Of a stretch of 25,972 nt of DNA, positions 5,980-14,663 are shown in pieces. Source of the stretch: Candidatus Methylomirabilota bacterium (GTDB lineage Bacteria > Methylomirabilota > Methylomirabilia > Methylomirabilales > CSP1-5); the NCBI GenBank assembly GCA_023249165.1, contig JAHFDE010000006.1:1-25972 (forward strand), given 5' to 3'. How positions within the stretch are numbered: position 1 is the stretch's first letter; every line of letters begins with the position of its first letter. The position numbers were made by a program, and so were the translations under genes. Under the pieces are notes generated by a model. That model was not told the origin of the DNA, did not search any database, and worked only from the letters and a program-made list of their open reading frames with translations.

Positions 5980-6786
5980 TCAGATTGCGGTCCGGCGGGC
6001 AGTAGCCGCTGCCGCCACAAAGGCCACAACCCCGAAGACCAGCGTCAAGGCCAGGGAGGGGAGGAGCGGGGGCACCTCCCCTGCCAAGACAGGGTTCTCC
6101 AAATAGAGGCACCGCCGCAGAGCCGCCACACCGTAAGTCAAGGGGTCCAGCCTCATGATCCACTGCAACCACACCGGAACGCCCGAGGCGGGAAAGAAGG
6201 CGCCGGACAGGAGCCAGATCGGGACCAGGATCAAGTTCATGATTGCATGGAATCCTTGGATCGTCTCCATGCGCCACGCAATGACCAAACCGAGGCTGGT
6301 CAGGGCAAAGGCCACGAGGAACATCACCGCCGCGCTTGCGACTGCCGCGAAGGGCGTGAGGGAGACGCCGGCCGCTGGCGCGAGGAGGAGGAAGAGGACT
6401 CCCTGCAGCCAGGCCAGGGTGGTGCAGCCGAGGGCCTGACCGCACACGATCCTCGATCGGGAGATCGGAGCCACGAGTACCGCCTGCAAGAAGCCTTCCC
6501 GCCGGTCATCGATGATGGTGATGGTGGCAAAGACGGCCGTGAACAGGAGCACCATGGCGATCATGCCGGGGTAGACATACTCGGCGTAGCTGAATCCTTC
6601 AGGACCGCCCGGAGGGCGGAACGATCCCCCGAGCCCTCCGCCAAGCAGGATCCAGAAGAGGAGTGGTTGCCCGAGCGTCCCGAGGAGGCGATGCCGCTGT
6701 CGGACGAATCGCACCATCTCCCGCCACCAGAGCGTCGCGACGGGCAGCAGAAACCGCCAAATCGTCTTTGGCCTCACCCGTTCCAC
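5980..6786 (-). CDS. ABC-2 type transporter permease
   Basis: 268 residues with about six membrane helices and the usual ABC-2 layout: an N-terminal WWREMVRFVRQR amphipathic stretch, an EYVYPGMIA loop, DDRREGFLQAVLVAPISR after the second helix, and a late LSGAFFPASGVPVWLQW...DPLTYGVAALR signature. It pairs with the ATPase encoded immediately upstream. The GTG at 6786 overlaps that gene by 13 bp; a GTG at 6777 (GTGA overlap) is also possible and mirrors the junction before it. The substrate is unknown. Position at the end of an oxidase operon suggests a role in oxidase maturation (compare NosFY with N2O reductase); this is inference. Confidence 0.88.
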   Translation of the reverse strand: MERVRPKTIWRFLLPVATLWWREMVRFVRQRHRLLGTLGQPLLFWILLGGGLGGSFRPPGGPEGFSYAEYVYPGMIAMVLLFTAVFATITIIDDRREGFLQAVLVAPISRSRIVCGQALGCTTLAWLQGVLFLLLAPAAGVSLTPFAAVASAAVMFLVAFALTSLGLVIAWRMETIQGFHAIMNLILVPIWLLSGAFFPASGVPVWLQWIMRLDPLTYGVAALRRCLYLENPVLAGEVPPLLPSLALTLVFGVVAFVAAAATARRTAI

Positions 6787-7715
6787 AGCCGTCGTCCCGT
6801 CATCCGGACGAAGATGTCGTCTAGGGTCGGCTTACCAAAGGCCGCCGATTTTACCTCGTCGGGAAAGGCCTCGGCCACCGCTCGCACGAAGTCGGGCCCG
6901 GACGGATGTTCCACCCGTAGCGCCCCATCGACCAGCACCGCCTCACACCCGAACCGCTCGCGCAGCTTCGTCTGCAATACGCCGGGATGGGCGGCGTGGA
7001 TAACGACAACATCGCCGCGGACGCTCGCCTTCAACGTCTCGGGATCGCCCACCGCCACCAACTGCCCCTCGTGGAGCACGCCGACCCGATCGCACTGCTC
7101 GGCCTCCTCGATGAGATGGGTCGTCAGCAGGATCGTGACCTGCTCCTCGTCCCGCAGACGGTGCAGGATCGCGCGGAAGTCCCGGCGGGCGCCCGGATCG
7201 AGACCCGTACTGGGTTCGTCCAATACGAGAAGCTCGGGTCGGTGCACCAGCACCTTGGCCAGCTCAGCCCGCCGTTGGAGGCCACCGGAGAGGGTCCCTA
7301 CCCGGTCACGCGCCCGTTCCCCGACACCCAGCCACTCGAGGGTCGCCAGCGCCCGGCGGCGCAGGGCGCTGCCCCACAGGCCATGGAGATGCCCGTGGTG
7401 GACTAGGTTTTCAAGGACGGTGAGGTGCCGATCAAGGCTCGGATGCTGGAAGACCACCCCCAGATGGTGTCGCACCCGGTGGGCCTCACGGCTCAGGTCA
7501 TGGCCGAAGAGACAGACGCTCCCGCTCATGGGCGGCACCAGGGTGGACAAAATCTTAAAGAGGGTCGTCTTGCCGCTACCGTTCGGGCCGAGGACGGCGA
7601 AGATCTCTCTGCGGGGGATGGCGAAAGTGACGCCGGCGAGCGCCTCCCGATCTCGGTACGCGTAGCGAAGGCCCTCGACTTCCACCACTGGATTACCCAT
7701 TGCTGCTTCACTCAC
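6774..7715 (-). CDS. ABC transporter ATPase (DrrA/NodI type)
   Basis: 313 residues. Walker A GPNGSGKT at 43-50, Q-loop Gln90, signature LSGGL at 142-146, Walker B LLVLDEP at 162-168, and an H-loop in LLTTHLIEEA. The C-terminal part ends TLDDIFVRMTGR, as in DrrA-type drug/lipid ABC-2 exporters. The GTG start overlaps the DUF983 stop (GTGA); an ATG six codons in (7700) is an alternative. It would power the adjacent permease. Confidence 0.92.
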   Translation of the reverse strand: MSEAAMGNPVVEVEGLRYAYRDREALAGVTFAIPRREIFAVLGPNGSGKTTLFKILSTLVPPMSGSVCLFGHDLSREAHRVRHHLGVVFQHPSLDRHLTVLENLVHHGHLHGLWGSALRRRALATLEWLGVGERARDRVGTLSGGLQRRAELAKVLVHRPELLVLDEPSTGLDPGARRDFRAILHRLRDEEQVTILLTTHLIEEAEQCDRVGVLHEGQLVAVGDPETLKASVRGDVVVIHAAHPGVLQTKLRERFGCEAVLVDGALRVEHPSGPDFVRAVAEAFPDEVKSAAFGKPTLDDIFVRMTGRRLWNG

Positions 7716-8155
7716 CCTCGCGGTCCCCTGCGCCGCTCACCGCGTAGACTCTCAGGGTTGAAGATATAATCGAGGCTCAGCCATAGGCTCCTCGAATAGC
7801 GGAAGAAGAAGAGCGGAAACCAGACGGCGAAGGAACCCCACAGGATGAGCTGGTACGTGAGCGAGAGTCCGATGAAATGATCGAGGGCGAAATACCCGGC
7901 GATGGCGATGACGGCGGTCACCGCGTAATTGATGTAGATCGCCCCGACAAAATACCCCTGCTCTCGTTCAAATCGAAGATCACACGAGAGGCAGTCCTCG
8001 TACATCGAGAAGAGACCCCGGAACAGCGGGGCGGCACCGCACCTCGGGCATCTCAAGCGGAGGCCCCTGCCCAGAACGGATCGGAGATGTCGAATCCTGC
8101 CTGATTCCACCGATCTTCCCGCCATCATTCTAGCATAGACGGAATCCGATGGCAT
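7712..8155 (-). CDS. DUF983 membrane protein
   Basis: 147 residues from the ATG at 8155, which has AGGGGG 5 nt upstream; an upstream ATG at 8212 lacks a ribosome site. Two CxxC pairs (CPRCG and CLSC) form a zinc-ribbon-like N-terminal module, followed by two membrane helices and the family ending SLWLSLDYIFNP. DUF983 proteins are often encoded with cytochrome c oxidase genes, but their role is not established. Zinc or copper binding by the CxxC pairs is inference. Confidence 0.87.
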   Translation of the reverse strand: MPSDSVYARMMAGRSVESGRIRHLRSVLGRGLRLRCPRCGAAPLFRGLFSMYEDCLSCDLRFEREQGYFVGAIYINYAVTAVIAIAGYFALDHFIGLSLTYQLILWGSFAVWFPLFFFRYSRSLWLSLDYIFNPESLRGERRRGPRG

Positions 8156-8253
8156 GCCTTCCCCCTGCTCACCCGCACCCTCCTCCGCGATGCCCACATG
8201 GCGGTCCCGCATGTCGCCAGACGGGACCGGCCTTACTCAGGGGCTGGCTCGAT

Positions 8254-8835
8254 CTACCGCGGCGGGTAGAGCTGGTAGAGCATGACGTAGACAATCACGC
8301 CAGTCACCGAGACGTAGAGCCAGATCGGAAGGGTCCACCGGGCAATTCTCTTGTGCCGATCGAACTGTTCACCGAGCGCGCGGTAGATGGTGGCCAGGGC
8401 TAAGGGCACGATGAAGACGGCAAGGATAATGTGGGAGATGAGGAAGGCAAGATACACCGAGCGAATCCACCCCGGCCCGGAAAAGGGTACGGAGCCCACC
8501 TGATAGTGGTGGACCAGATACGACACCAGAAAGAGGCAGGAAACGCCGAACGCGGTTCCCATACAGACCTTGTGAGCGGTGACTCTTTTTCGTCGGATGA
8601 AGAGATACCCCGCCGCCAGAAGGACGGCGCTCGTCCCATTGAGGAAGGCGTTGAGCGCGGGCAGGGCCGACGCACGATATTCACCCTTCACCGCCGGCTG
8701 GCGGCCCAACAGGATGAACCCTATGCCCAGCACGACGAGCAGGGAGACCAGGCCAATGGCAGAGAGAAGCCAGCGGTCTCTCCTGCTCGCCTCACCACGG
8801 AAGAACCGGTCATCAGACCGCAGGACCACGTTCAC
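8254..8835 (-). CDS. DUF420 membrane protein, CtaM-like oxidase assembly factor
   Basis: 193 residues with about five membrane helices and conserved histidines in the helix-end motifs VHHYQVG, SHIILA and HKRIAR. This is the DUF420 family, whose Staphylococcus aureus member CtaM is required for function of the haem A oxidase. The start is GTG at 8835; a second GTG two codons in (8829) has better spacing from GGAAAG. Its place between oxidase subunit IV and DUF983 fits an assembly role. Confidence 0.88.
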   Translation of the reverse strand: MNVVLRSDDRFFRGEASRRDRWLLSAIGLVSLLVVLGIGFILLGRQPAVKGEYRASALPALNAFLNGTSAVLLAAGYLFIRRKRVTAHKVCMGTAFGVSCLFLVSYLVHHYQVGSVPFSGPGWIRSVYLAFLISHIILAVFIVPLALATIYRALGEQFDRHKRIARWTLPIWLYVSVTGVIVYVMLYQLYPPR

Positions 8836-8937
8836 TCTTTCCGAGATAGAACGACGAGGTGCATGAGGAGCTTCTGGAAAGGCGCCGCTGGCAAGGCGCT
8901 ACCCGTCAGGGAGGAACCCCAAGGGCCGGTCTGCCTC

Positions 8938-9237
8938 TTATCGGACGAGCCCGTGTAGCGCGTCCATCACGGTGACGGCGATCACGGGAAGGAGGAGGAA
9001 GATGGAGAAGACGGCGAAACCCCAGACCCACCTTCCCTCAAAGCGGAGGTGCATGAAAAACAGGCCAACCAGGACCGCCTTGGTCGACGCAATGGCCAAC
9101 GCGAGCGGGACGTTCCACCCCCCGAGATTGATCCGGGCCGCTGCGACGGTCACAACGGTGAACACGACAAGGGCGATCCAGACCGCGTTATAGATCCAGT
9201 AGGGCTGCATGGAATGGCCGGAACCGGGAGTAGCCAC
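8938..9237 (-). CDS. coxD: Cytochrome c oxidase subunit IV (prokaryotic type)
   Basis: 99 residues with three membrane helices. The ASTKAVLVGLFFMHLRFE segment is the signature of the bacterial caa3/aa3 subunit IV family. The GTG at 9237 has AAAGGAGG 7 nt upstream, a clear start. It lies 32 bp after the second subunit III gene. It is a small accessory subunit without metal centres. Confidence 0.9.
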   Translation of the reverse strand: MATPGSGHSMQPYWIYNAVWIALVVFTVVTVAAARINLGGWNVPLALAIASTKAVLVGLFFMHLRFEGRWVWGFAVFSIFLLLPVIAVTVMDALHGLVR

Positions 9238-9269
9238 GCGATGTCCTCCTTTCCGCTGTACGGTCTCCC

Positions 9270-9854
9270 CTATGCGACCAGATAGAGCAAAGGAAACAGG
9301 TAGATCCAGACGATGTCGACCAGGTGCCAGTACAGCGCCGTTCCCTCAACGCGGACATAATTCGTCGCCGAAAAGCGTCCCTGAAAGGCCCAAAACAGCA
9401 TGAGGCTTAAGGCGATCACCCCACCCAGTACATGGAGCCCGTGAATCCCCGTCATCAGAAAGTAAATCGAAAAGAAACTGCTCGTCCACGGATAGATGCC
9501 ATGCGCGAACTTTCCGCTATACTCGAAATACTTAATGACGAGAAAGACGAACCCGAGGAGAATCGTGACCCCGAGACACAGTTTCAACGGACGTGTCTTG
9601 CCGCGCTGGATGGAGGCCACGCCCAACGCTACGGACAAGCTGCTGCAGAGCAGGACCACGGTGTTGATCGCCCCCAAGGTGACGTCCAGTTCCCGGTGAT
9701 CCCGCGCAAAATCCTGGACGAAGAGGCTGCGGAAAACGGCATACGTGGCGAACAACCCACCGAAGAGGAGGACCTCCGAGAACAGGAAGATCCACACGCC
9801 CATCTTCGATGTTTCAAATCTGGGAAACTCCTCGACCCCTGCAGCGTGTTCCAT
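9270..9854 (-). CDS. coxC: Cytochrome c oxidase subunit III (second copy)
   Basis: 194 residues with five membrane helices. Signatures are KMGVWIFLFSEVLLFGGLF at the start, a glutamate in IKYFEY, GIHGLHVLGG, and WHLVDIVWIYLFPLLYL at the end. The ATG has AAAGGAG 5 nt upstream. It is complete for the short five-helix bacterial class. A second, clearly different subunit III is encoded two genes upstream (10226-10915). Subunit III stabilises the core and proton uptake. Confidence 0.93.
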   Translation of the reverse strand: MEHAAGVEEFPRFETSKMGVWIFLFSEVLLFGGLFATYAVFRSLFVQDFARDHRELDVTLGAINTVVLLCSSLSVALGVASIQRGKTRPLKLCLGVTILLGFVFLVIKYFEYSGKFAHGIYPWTSSFFSIYFLMTGIHGLHVLGGVIALSLMLFWAFQGRFSATNYVRVEGTALYWHLVDIVWIYLFPLLYLVA

Positions 9855-9920
9855 CCCCGCTCCTTTCTGCCCTGTTCTGCCGAGGTCAGGTTATCTCCCG
9901 ACCCCTATTTAGCCCGAAGG

Positions 9921-10190
9921 TCACTCGACGTGGTGAAGCGATGTCAGGTGCTGGGCAGGTGCCCTCCTCCGCTGCCCGGAGGCGCGCCGGTACCTGTAGA
10001 GCAGCCAGCCGGCGATGGCACCGACAACGACATACGGCATCGCGATGAGAAAAAAGAGGCTCGTGTTGAAGCCCGTCCCTGCATCGGTGCCCATCGCCGC
10101 ACCCCCACAGACGGAACACGCGTGCCCCGCCGCCGGGATCAGCAGCAGCGCTGCCATCCCCATTCCGAGGGCCCGACACCGACGCATCAT
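9921..10190 (-). CDS. Small exported/membrane CxxC protein (89 aa)
   Basis: Starts at tandem ATGs at 10190, with GGAGGG 7 nt upstream. A signal-like N-terminus ends in AGHA followed at once by CSVCGGAAMG. A membrane helix covers about 46-64 and a basic, His-containing tail follows. The CxxC would sit on the outer side of the membrane if the signal is cleaved or exported. Position between two oxidase subunit III genes suggests metal handling or a structural role; I do not know the family. The open frame continues upstream but only as shadow of coxC1. Confidence 0.78.
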   Translation of the reverse strand: MMRRCRALGMGMAALLLIPAAGHACSVCGGAAMGTDAGTGFNTSLFFLIAMPYVVVGAIAGWLLYRYRRASGQRRRAPAQHLTSLHHVE

Positions 10191-10225
10191 GCGCACGCCC
10201 TCCCCCACACCATCCTCCTCTGGGC

Positions 10226-10915
10226 TCAGCTCAAGTAGATCAAGGTGAACAGCAACGGCCACAGGGCCACCACGAAGTACCAGTACATCCCGCAGAGAGT
10301 CAGGGCCACATGCCGCGTCGCCGAGAACCGATGTGCTCTGGCCCCCGCCAGGACGACCAATAGCCAGAGCACGGCGCCGAACACGTGGAGCCCGTGGACC
10401 CCGATGAGGGTATAAAACGTCGCGCCATACGTGCCGCTCGACAAGGTGAACCCAAAGTGGACCAGACGAATCCATTCATATCCCTGCACCCCCAGGAAGA
10501 TCGTCCCGAGGAGCGCCGTGACCAGCAGGCCTCGAACGAGCCCCTGGCGGTCCCCGCGGCGAATGGCACGGAGTGCCCGGCCCATCGTGTATGCGCTGAA
10601 CACAAGGATGACGGTGTTGACCCCCGTCACGCCCACCGGCAGATAGGGCTGGCCGGGAGGGGGCCACGTCGCACTCCCGAAGCGGAAGACCAGAAACGCA
10701 CCGATCAGGCCGGCGAAGAACATCGCCTCGGCTCCCAGGAAGATCAGCATGCCCAGGCGGGCATTGCTGACCCCCGCCTGGCCGCGGCCACCTTCCCCGC
10801 GGCCGAATGGATCTCGGGGGAATTCCGGGGGCGGGCCCCCGTCGAACCGGAGATGTTCCGGAGCCAGATCCTCTGCCCTTTTATCGATGACCGAGGTCTC
10901 GACTCCTCGTGACAT
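10226..10915 (-). CDS. coxC: Cytochrome c oxidase subunit III (first copy)
   Basis: 229 residues from the ATG at 10915, which has AAGGG 7 nt upstream; a longer TTG reading (10957) is less likely. A hydrophilic 50-residue extension precedes five membrane helices. Signatures are LGMLIFLGAEAMFFAGLIG, QGYEWIRL, GVHGLHVFGA and MYWYFVVALWPLLFTLIYL. It diverges from the second copy mainly in the N-terminal extension and loops. Both copies keep the core helices, so neither looks broken. Confidence 0.92.
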   Translation of the reverse strand: MSRGVETSVIDKRAEDLAPEHLRFDGGPPPEFPRDPFGRGEGGRGQAGVSNARLGMLIFLGAEAMFFAGLIGAFLVFRFGSATWPPPGQPYLPVGVTGVNTVILVFSAYTMGRALRAIRRGDRQGLVRGLLVTALLGTIFLGVQGYEWIRLVHFGFTLSSGTYGATFYTLIGVHGLHVFGAVLWLLVVLAGARAHRFSATRHVALTLCGMYWYFVVALWPLLFTLIYLS

Positions 10916-10991
10916 CGCACGACCCTTATGCATCTCCTTGGCGAATGCCCCTCCCAACTCTCTTCAATAGACAACCAATACCATCGCCCAC

Positions 10992-12815
10992 CTAGAACGG
11001 CACCTTATCCAGTGCCATGAGCCCAAGCTGCGCCGGCAGGTACACCAGGGAGGCGAGGAGGAGGCGCCGCGCAGCCGTCTCCGAGCGGGAAATGGCGAGC
11101 CCGATGCCGCATCCGAGGAACCCGACCCCGAGGACGAAGGCACCGACGAAGTAGACTGATCCCGCCAACCCGATGAGTGTTGGCAGCGAGCCCACGGCAA
11201 GTAGGGCCAGGCAGTTGCTGACTATCTGGCGCCCCGTACTCCCGCCATCGGGCTCGATGACCGGGAGGAGCCGGATGCCGGCCCGCGCGTAGTCGTCCCG
11301 ATAGAGCCGGGCAATGGCGAGGGAATGAGGAATCTGCCAGAGGAACAAAATGGCAAAGAGGACCCAGGCCTCAGCCCCCAGCTCGCCCCGGGTTGCTGCC
11401 CACCCAATGACCGGCGGCAGCGCGCCAGGGACGGCCCCCACGATGCTGCAGAGCGAGGTCTTACGCTTGAGGGGCGTATAGAGAAAGAGATAGCTCCCCA
11501 CACTGACTGCCGTCACGCCGGCACTCAGGAGGTTCACAACGAGGGCGAGGAAGAGGAGCCCGCCGCCGGTGATCACCGCACCGAAGAGGAGCGCCTCTCG
11601 GGGCTCCAGCCTCCCGTCCGGTAATGGCCGAAGTCGCGTGCGCTCCATCCGCGCGTCGACGTCCTGCTCCAGGTATTGGTTCAACGCCAGCGTTCCACCC
11701 GCCGCGAGTCCCAGGCCAATCAGTGTAGAGACCAGCCGGAGATAGTCCGGCGCCCCCACCGAGCCCACGTAGAACCCGACGAGGGTCGTGACCAGGACCA
11801 TGACCACCACCCGGGGTCTGGTCAGCGCCACAAAGTCGGAAAGGCGGCCTCGGACGTGTGTCTGCCCCGACCTCCCTGTCGGATGGGCGCGGCGTGCACG
11901 ACCGACCGCAGGCACCCGGGAGGGCAACAGCCGATAGACGCGAAGGGTCAGGACGAGGCACGTGGCCAGCATCAACGCCCCGGCGGCCACGTGCAACGTT
12001 GTGAGCGTCACCATGAAACGAGCGGGCACGGCCGCCCCCGGGGTGACGAACCTGCCCCAGGTAGACCCGAGACCCAGGAGAAGCTGCACGATCAACAGCC
12101 CGCCAAGGAGCGCACCGGGAAGGACCAGTCTCGGCAGATCCCGGTGATTTCTCAGGATGCGGCCGGTGAGATACACGATCACGGTGGCCACCACAAGAGC
12201 AAAGATCAGGTGCGCGCCAAGTCCTCCGCCCGTGTGCCGCAGCACGGCGCCGATCATTGACTGGAGATAGATACAGCCCATCGTGAGGAGGGCAAGGCGG
12301 CTCAAGGGCACGGCATCGGGGAGAAGCGCCTGGGGTGGTCCTTCTCTCCCCTCGTCGGAGGTAAAGAACGCCACGCTGACCGTCAGGGCAAAAAAGGCCT
12401 GGGCCAGGGCCGCGTGGACAATGGCTAGTGTTCGTTCAACCAGGACGACCCGAAGACCCCCGAGGATCCCTTGCACGATTACCGCACCGAGCGCGATGAC
12501 CCCCAGCCAGCGAAGCCATCCTCGCGGATCCGCGATCCACAGCCACACGGCCACAGTCAGCGTCAGGAGGCCGACGCCTGCGCCAATCAGCCGATGTCCG
12601 TGCTCGATCAAGATCCCGCCGACCATTTTCGACCAGGGAGTCAGAAACATGTTGTGCCCCAACGTCGTCGGCCAATCGGGCACCGCAAGGCCTGAGCCCG
12701 TGCTGGTGACCAGGCCACCGGCAACCACCAGGACAAAAGTCGCCCCCGCAGTGAGCAGCGAGAACCGATGGACCCACCTGTTGTGATCGGATGCGACCCG
12801 AGGATCTTGCGCCAT
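10992..12815 (-). CDS. ctaAB: Fused haem A synthase (CtaA) - protohaem farnesyltransferase (CtaB)
   Basis: A single 607-residue frame joins two haem A pathway enzymes. Residues 1-295 are CtaA/COX15: GGLVTSTGSGL, and histidines at 72 and 74 (EHGH), 134, 194, 202 and 275 as haem ligands or near them. Residues 322-607 are CtaB/COX10, a UbiA-type prenyltransferase with NQYLEQDVDARMERT (379-393), then RPLPDGRL, and the second Asp motif YRDDYARAGIRLLPV. A basic 25-residue linker joins them. CtaB farnesylates haem B to haem O and CtaA oxidises it to haem A. The ATG at 12815 lies 11 bp after the coxA stop with GAGG 9 nt upstream. Open frame beyond 12815 is shadow of coxA. Confidence 0.93.
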   Translation of the reverse strand: MAQDPRVASDHNRWVHRFSLLTAGATFVLVVAGGLVTSTGSGLAVPDWPTTLGHNMFLTPWSKMVGGILIEHGHRLIGAGVGLLTLTVAVWLWIADPRGWLRWLGVIALGAVIVQGILGGLRVVLVERTLAIVHAALAQAFFALTVSVAFFTSDEGREGPPQALLPDAVPLSRLALLTMGCIYLQSMIGAVLRHTGGGLGAHLIFALVVATVIVYLTGRILRNHRDLPRLVLPGALLGGLLIVQLLLGLGSTWGRFVTPGAAVPARFMVTLTTLHVAAGALMLATCLVLTLRVYRLLPSRVPAVGRARRAHPTGRSGQTHVRGRLSDFVALTRPRVVVMVLVTTLVGFYVGSVGAPDYLRLVSTLIGLGLAAGGTLALNQYLEQDVDARMERTRLRPLPDGRLEPREALLFGAVITGGGLLFLALVVNLLSAGVTAVSVGSYLFLYTPLKRKTSLCSIVGAVPGALPPVIGWAATRGELGAEAWVLFAILFLWQIPHSLAIARLYRDDYARAGIRLLPVIEPDGGSTGRQIVSNCLALLAVGSLPTLIGLAGSVYFVGAFVLGVGFLGCGIGLAISRSETAARRLLLASLVYLPAQLGLMALDKVPF

Positions 12816-12826
12816 TCGGGCAGTCC

Positions 12827-14584
12827 TCAATGCCCCGCCGTTACGGGGAGGGCATGCGGCGTCGTCTGCGGCAGATAGTCTTCCTCCACGCCCGGTACAC
12901 TGTACTCGTACGGGCCGTGGTGCACGACCGGGAGATGTTCTCCCCAGTTGCCGTGTGGCGGCGGCGAGGGAGCCGCCCACTCGAGCGTATTGGCGTGCCA
13001 GGGATTCACCTCCGCCTTCTTGCCAGCAAACAGGCTCCAGCACAAGTTGACGAGGAACAGGATCTGCGAGAGGCCGAGGAGGAATGCACTCACACTGATG
13101 AATTGATTCATCCCCTGAAGCGGCTGGAGAAACTCGTACTGGAGGGGATTCCAGATCCGCCGCATGTGTCCGGCCACGCCCAGGAAGTGCATCGGAAAGA
13201 AGGTCAAATTGAAGAAGATGAAGGTGAGAACAAAGTGGATCTTCCCGAGCGTCTCGTTCATCATCCGGCCGAACATCTTGGGGAACCAATAGGTGACGGC
13301 CGCGAACAGGCCGAAGACGATGCCCGCGACGACGTAGTGGAAATGCGCCACGATGAAGTAGGTGTCGTGGATGAAAATGTCCACGGGTGTCGACGCCATG
13401 AAGACCCCACTGAGTCCCCCGATCACGAAGATGGACACAAACGCCAGGCCGTTCAGCATTGGCGTGGTGAGCCGAATCGAGCCTCCCCACAGCGTGCCGA
13501 GCCAGTTGAAGGTCTTGATGGCTGAGGGGACCGCGATGACCATCGTCGACATCATGAAGGCGGTTCCCAACGCCGGGTTCATCCCGCTGAGAAACATGTG
13601 ATGACCCCACACGATCCAACTGAGGAAGCCGATGGAAATCATGGACATGGCCATGGCGCGGTAGCCGAAAATCGGCTTGCGCGAGAAGGTGGAGAGGACG
13701 TCCGAGGTGACCCCCATGGCGGGAAGGACCAGGACGTAGACCTCCGGATGCCCGAAGTACCAGAACAGGTGCTGCCACAGCAGGGGCTCACCCCCACCGG
13801 CAGGGAGGAAAAAGTGGGTCCCGAGCATCCGATCGGCCAGGAGCATGGCCAGCGCCGCGGTCAGCACCGGCAGGGCCAGCAAGAGGAGGATCGCGGTGAT
13901 GAAGAGGGACCAGATCACGAGCGGCAGCCGGAACCAGGTCATGCCCCGGGCCCGCAAATTGATGATGGTGGTGATGTAGTTGATCGACCCCATGAGCGAA
14001 GAGGCGCCAATGATGATCAGGCTGATATTCCAGAGGTTCTGGCCCCAGTCCACCCCGGTGTAGATCGCACTGGCGCTGAGCGGTGCGTACGCGGTCCATC
14101 CGCTGGCCGCGTGTCCCCCGGGGACGAAGAACCCCGCCAGCATCACCACCCCGGCGACCGCCCCCGTCCAGAAGGAGAGCATGTTCAGGAAGGGAAAGGC
14201 CATGTCCCGGGCGCCGATCATCAGGGGAATGAGGAAGTTGCCAAAGCAGCCGATCATGATTGGCATGACCGCGAAGAAGATCATAATCGTGGCGTGCATG
14301 GTGAAGAGCATGTTGTAGGTCTGCGGCGGGATGATCCCCTCGAACATGTACGGTTCCGGCGCCCAACTCATTCCGGGCACCGGCGTCTCTGGCCAGCCGA
14401 GCTGCCACCGCATCATCATCGCCAGCAGGCCCCCCACCACCAACATGAGGAGGCCGAGGAAGAGGAACTGCCTGCCGATCATCTTATGATCTGTCGAGAA
14501 GACGTACGTGCGCAAAAAGCCCAGCTCTTCATGGTGGGCGTGTGCCGCATGCGCGGCCTGGACCCCTGCAGATTCACTCATCAT
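12827..14584 (-). CDS. coxA: Cytochrome c oxidase subunit I (haem-copper, A1 type)
   Basis: 585 residues, 12 helices. Haem a ligands are His97 and His416, the haem a3 ligand is His414, and CuB ligands are His279, His328 and His329, with Tyr283 for the His-Tyr crosslink. GHPEVY carries the helix VI glutamate of A1 oxidases. The D-channel residues Asn116, Asp127 and Asn134 and the K-channel Lys357 are present, so it should pump protons. The Arg pair near the haem propionates is in GHMRR (475-476), where most relatives have GMPRR. The start is the first of two ATGs, with AGGAG 6 nt upstream. It reduces O2 to water. Confidence 0.97.
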   Translation of the reverse strand: MMSESAGVQAAHAAHAHHEELGFLRTYVFSTDHKMIGRQFLFLGLLMLVVGGLLAMMMRWQLGWPETPVPGMSWAPEPYMFEGIIPPQTYNMLFTMHATIMIFFAVMPIMIGCFGNFLIPLMIGARDMAFPFLNMLSFWTGAVAGVVMLAGFFVPGGHAASGWTAYAPLSASAIYTGVDWGQNLWNISLIIIGASSLMGSINYITTIINLRARGMTWFRLPLVIWSLFITAILLLLALPVLTAALAMLLADRMLGTHFFLPAGGGEPLLWQHLFWYFGHPEVYVLVLPAMGVTSDVLSTFSRKPIFGYRAMAMSMISIGFLSWIVWGHHMFLSGMNPALGTAFMMSTMVIAVPSAIKTFNWLGTLWGGSIRLTTPMLNGLAFVSIFVIGGLSGVFMASTPVDIFIHDTYFIVAHFHYVVAGIVFGLFAAVTYWFPKMFGRMMNETLGKIHFVLTFIFFNLTFFPMHFLGVAGHMRRIWNPLQYEFLQPLQGMNQFISVSAFLLGLSQILFLVNLCWSLFAGKKAEVNPWHANTLEWAAPSPPPHGNWGEHLPVVHHGPYEYSVPGVEEDYLPQTTPHALPVTAGH

Positions 14585-14663
14585 CCACCACTCCTGTGAG
14601 AATCGCCTCGATCAACCCGCGTCTGCGCAATCCTTCCCCTCGAGTCTCCCTCCCCGCTCTCGG

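Noticed and set aside
6247..7665. 472-residue plus-strand open frame
   Set aside because: Antisense to the ABC permease and ATPase, Arg/Ser-rich, no domain.
12816..13778. Minus-strand extension of the ctaAB frame to 928 residues
   Set aside because: The extra 321 residues are a low-complexity His/Arg-rich shadow of coxA; the ATG at 12815 fits CtaA N-termini.
13598..14599. 333-residue plus-strand open frame rich in His, Glu and Asp
   Set aside because: Antisense to coxA; composition is the mirror of hydrophobic codons, not a real protein.
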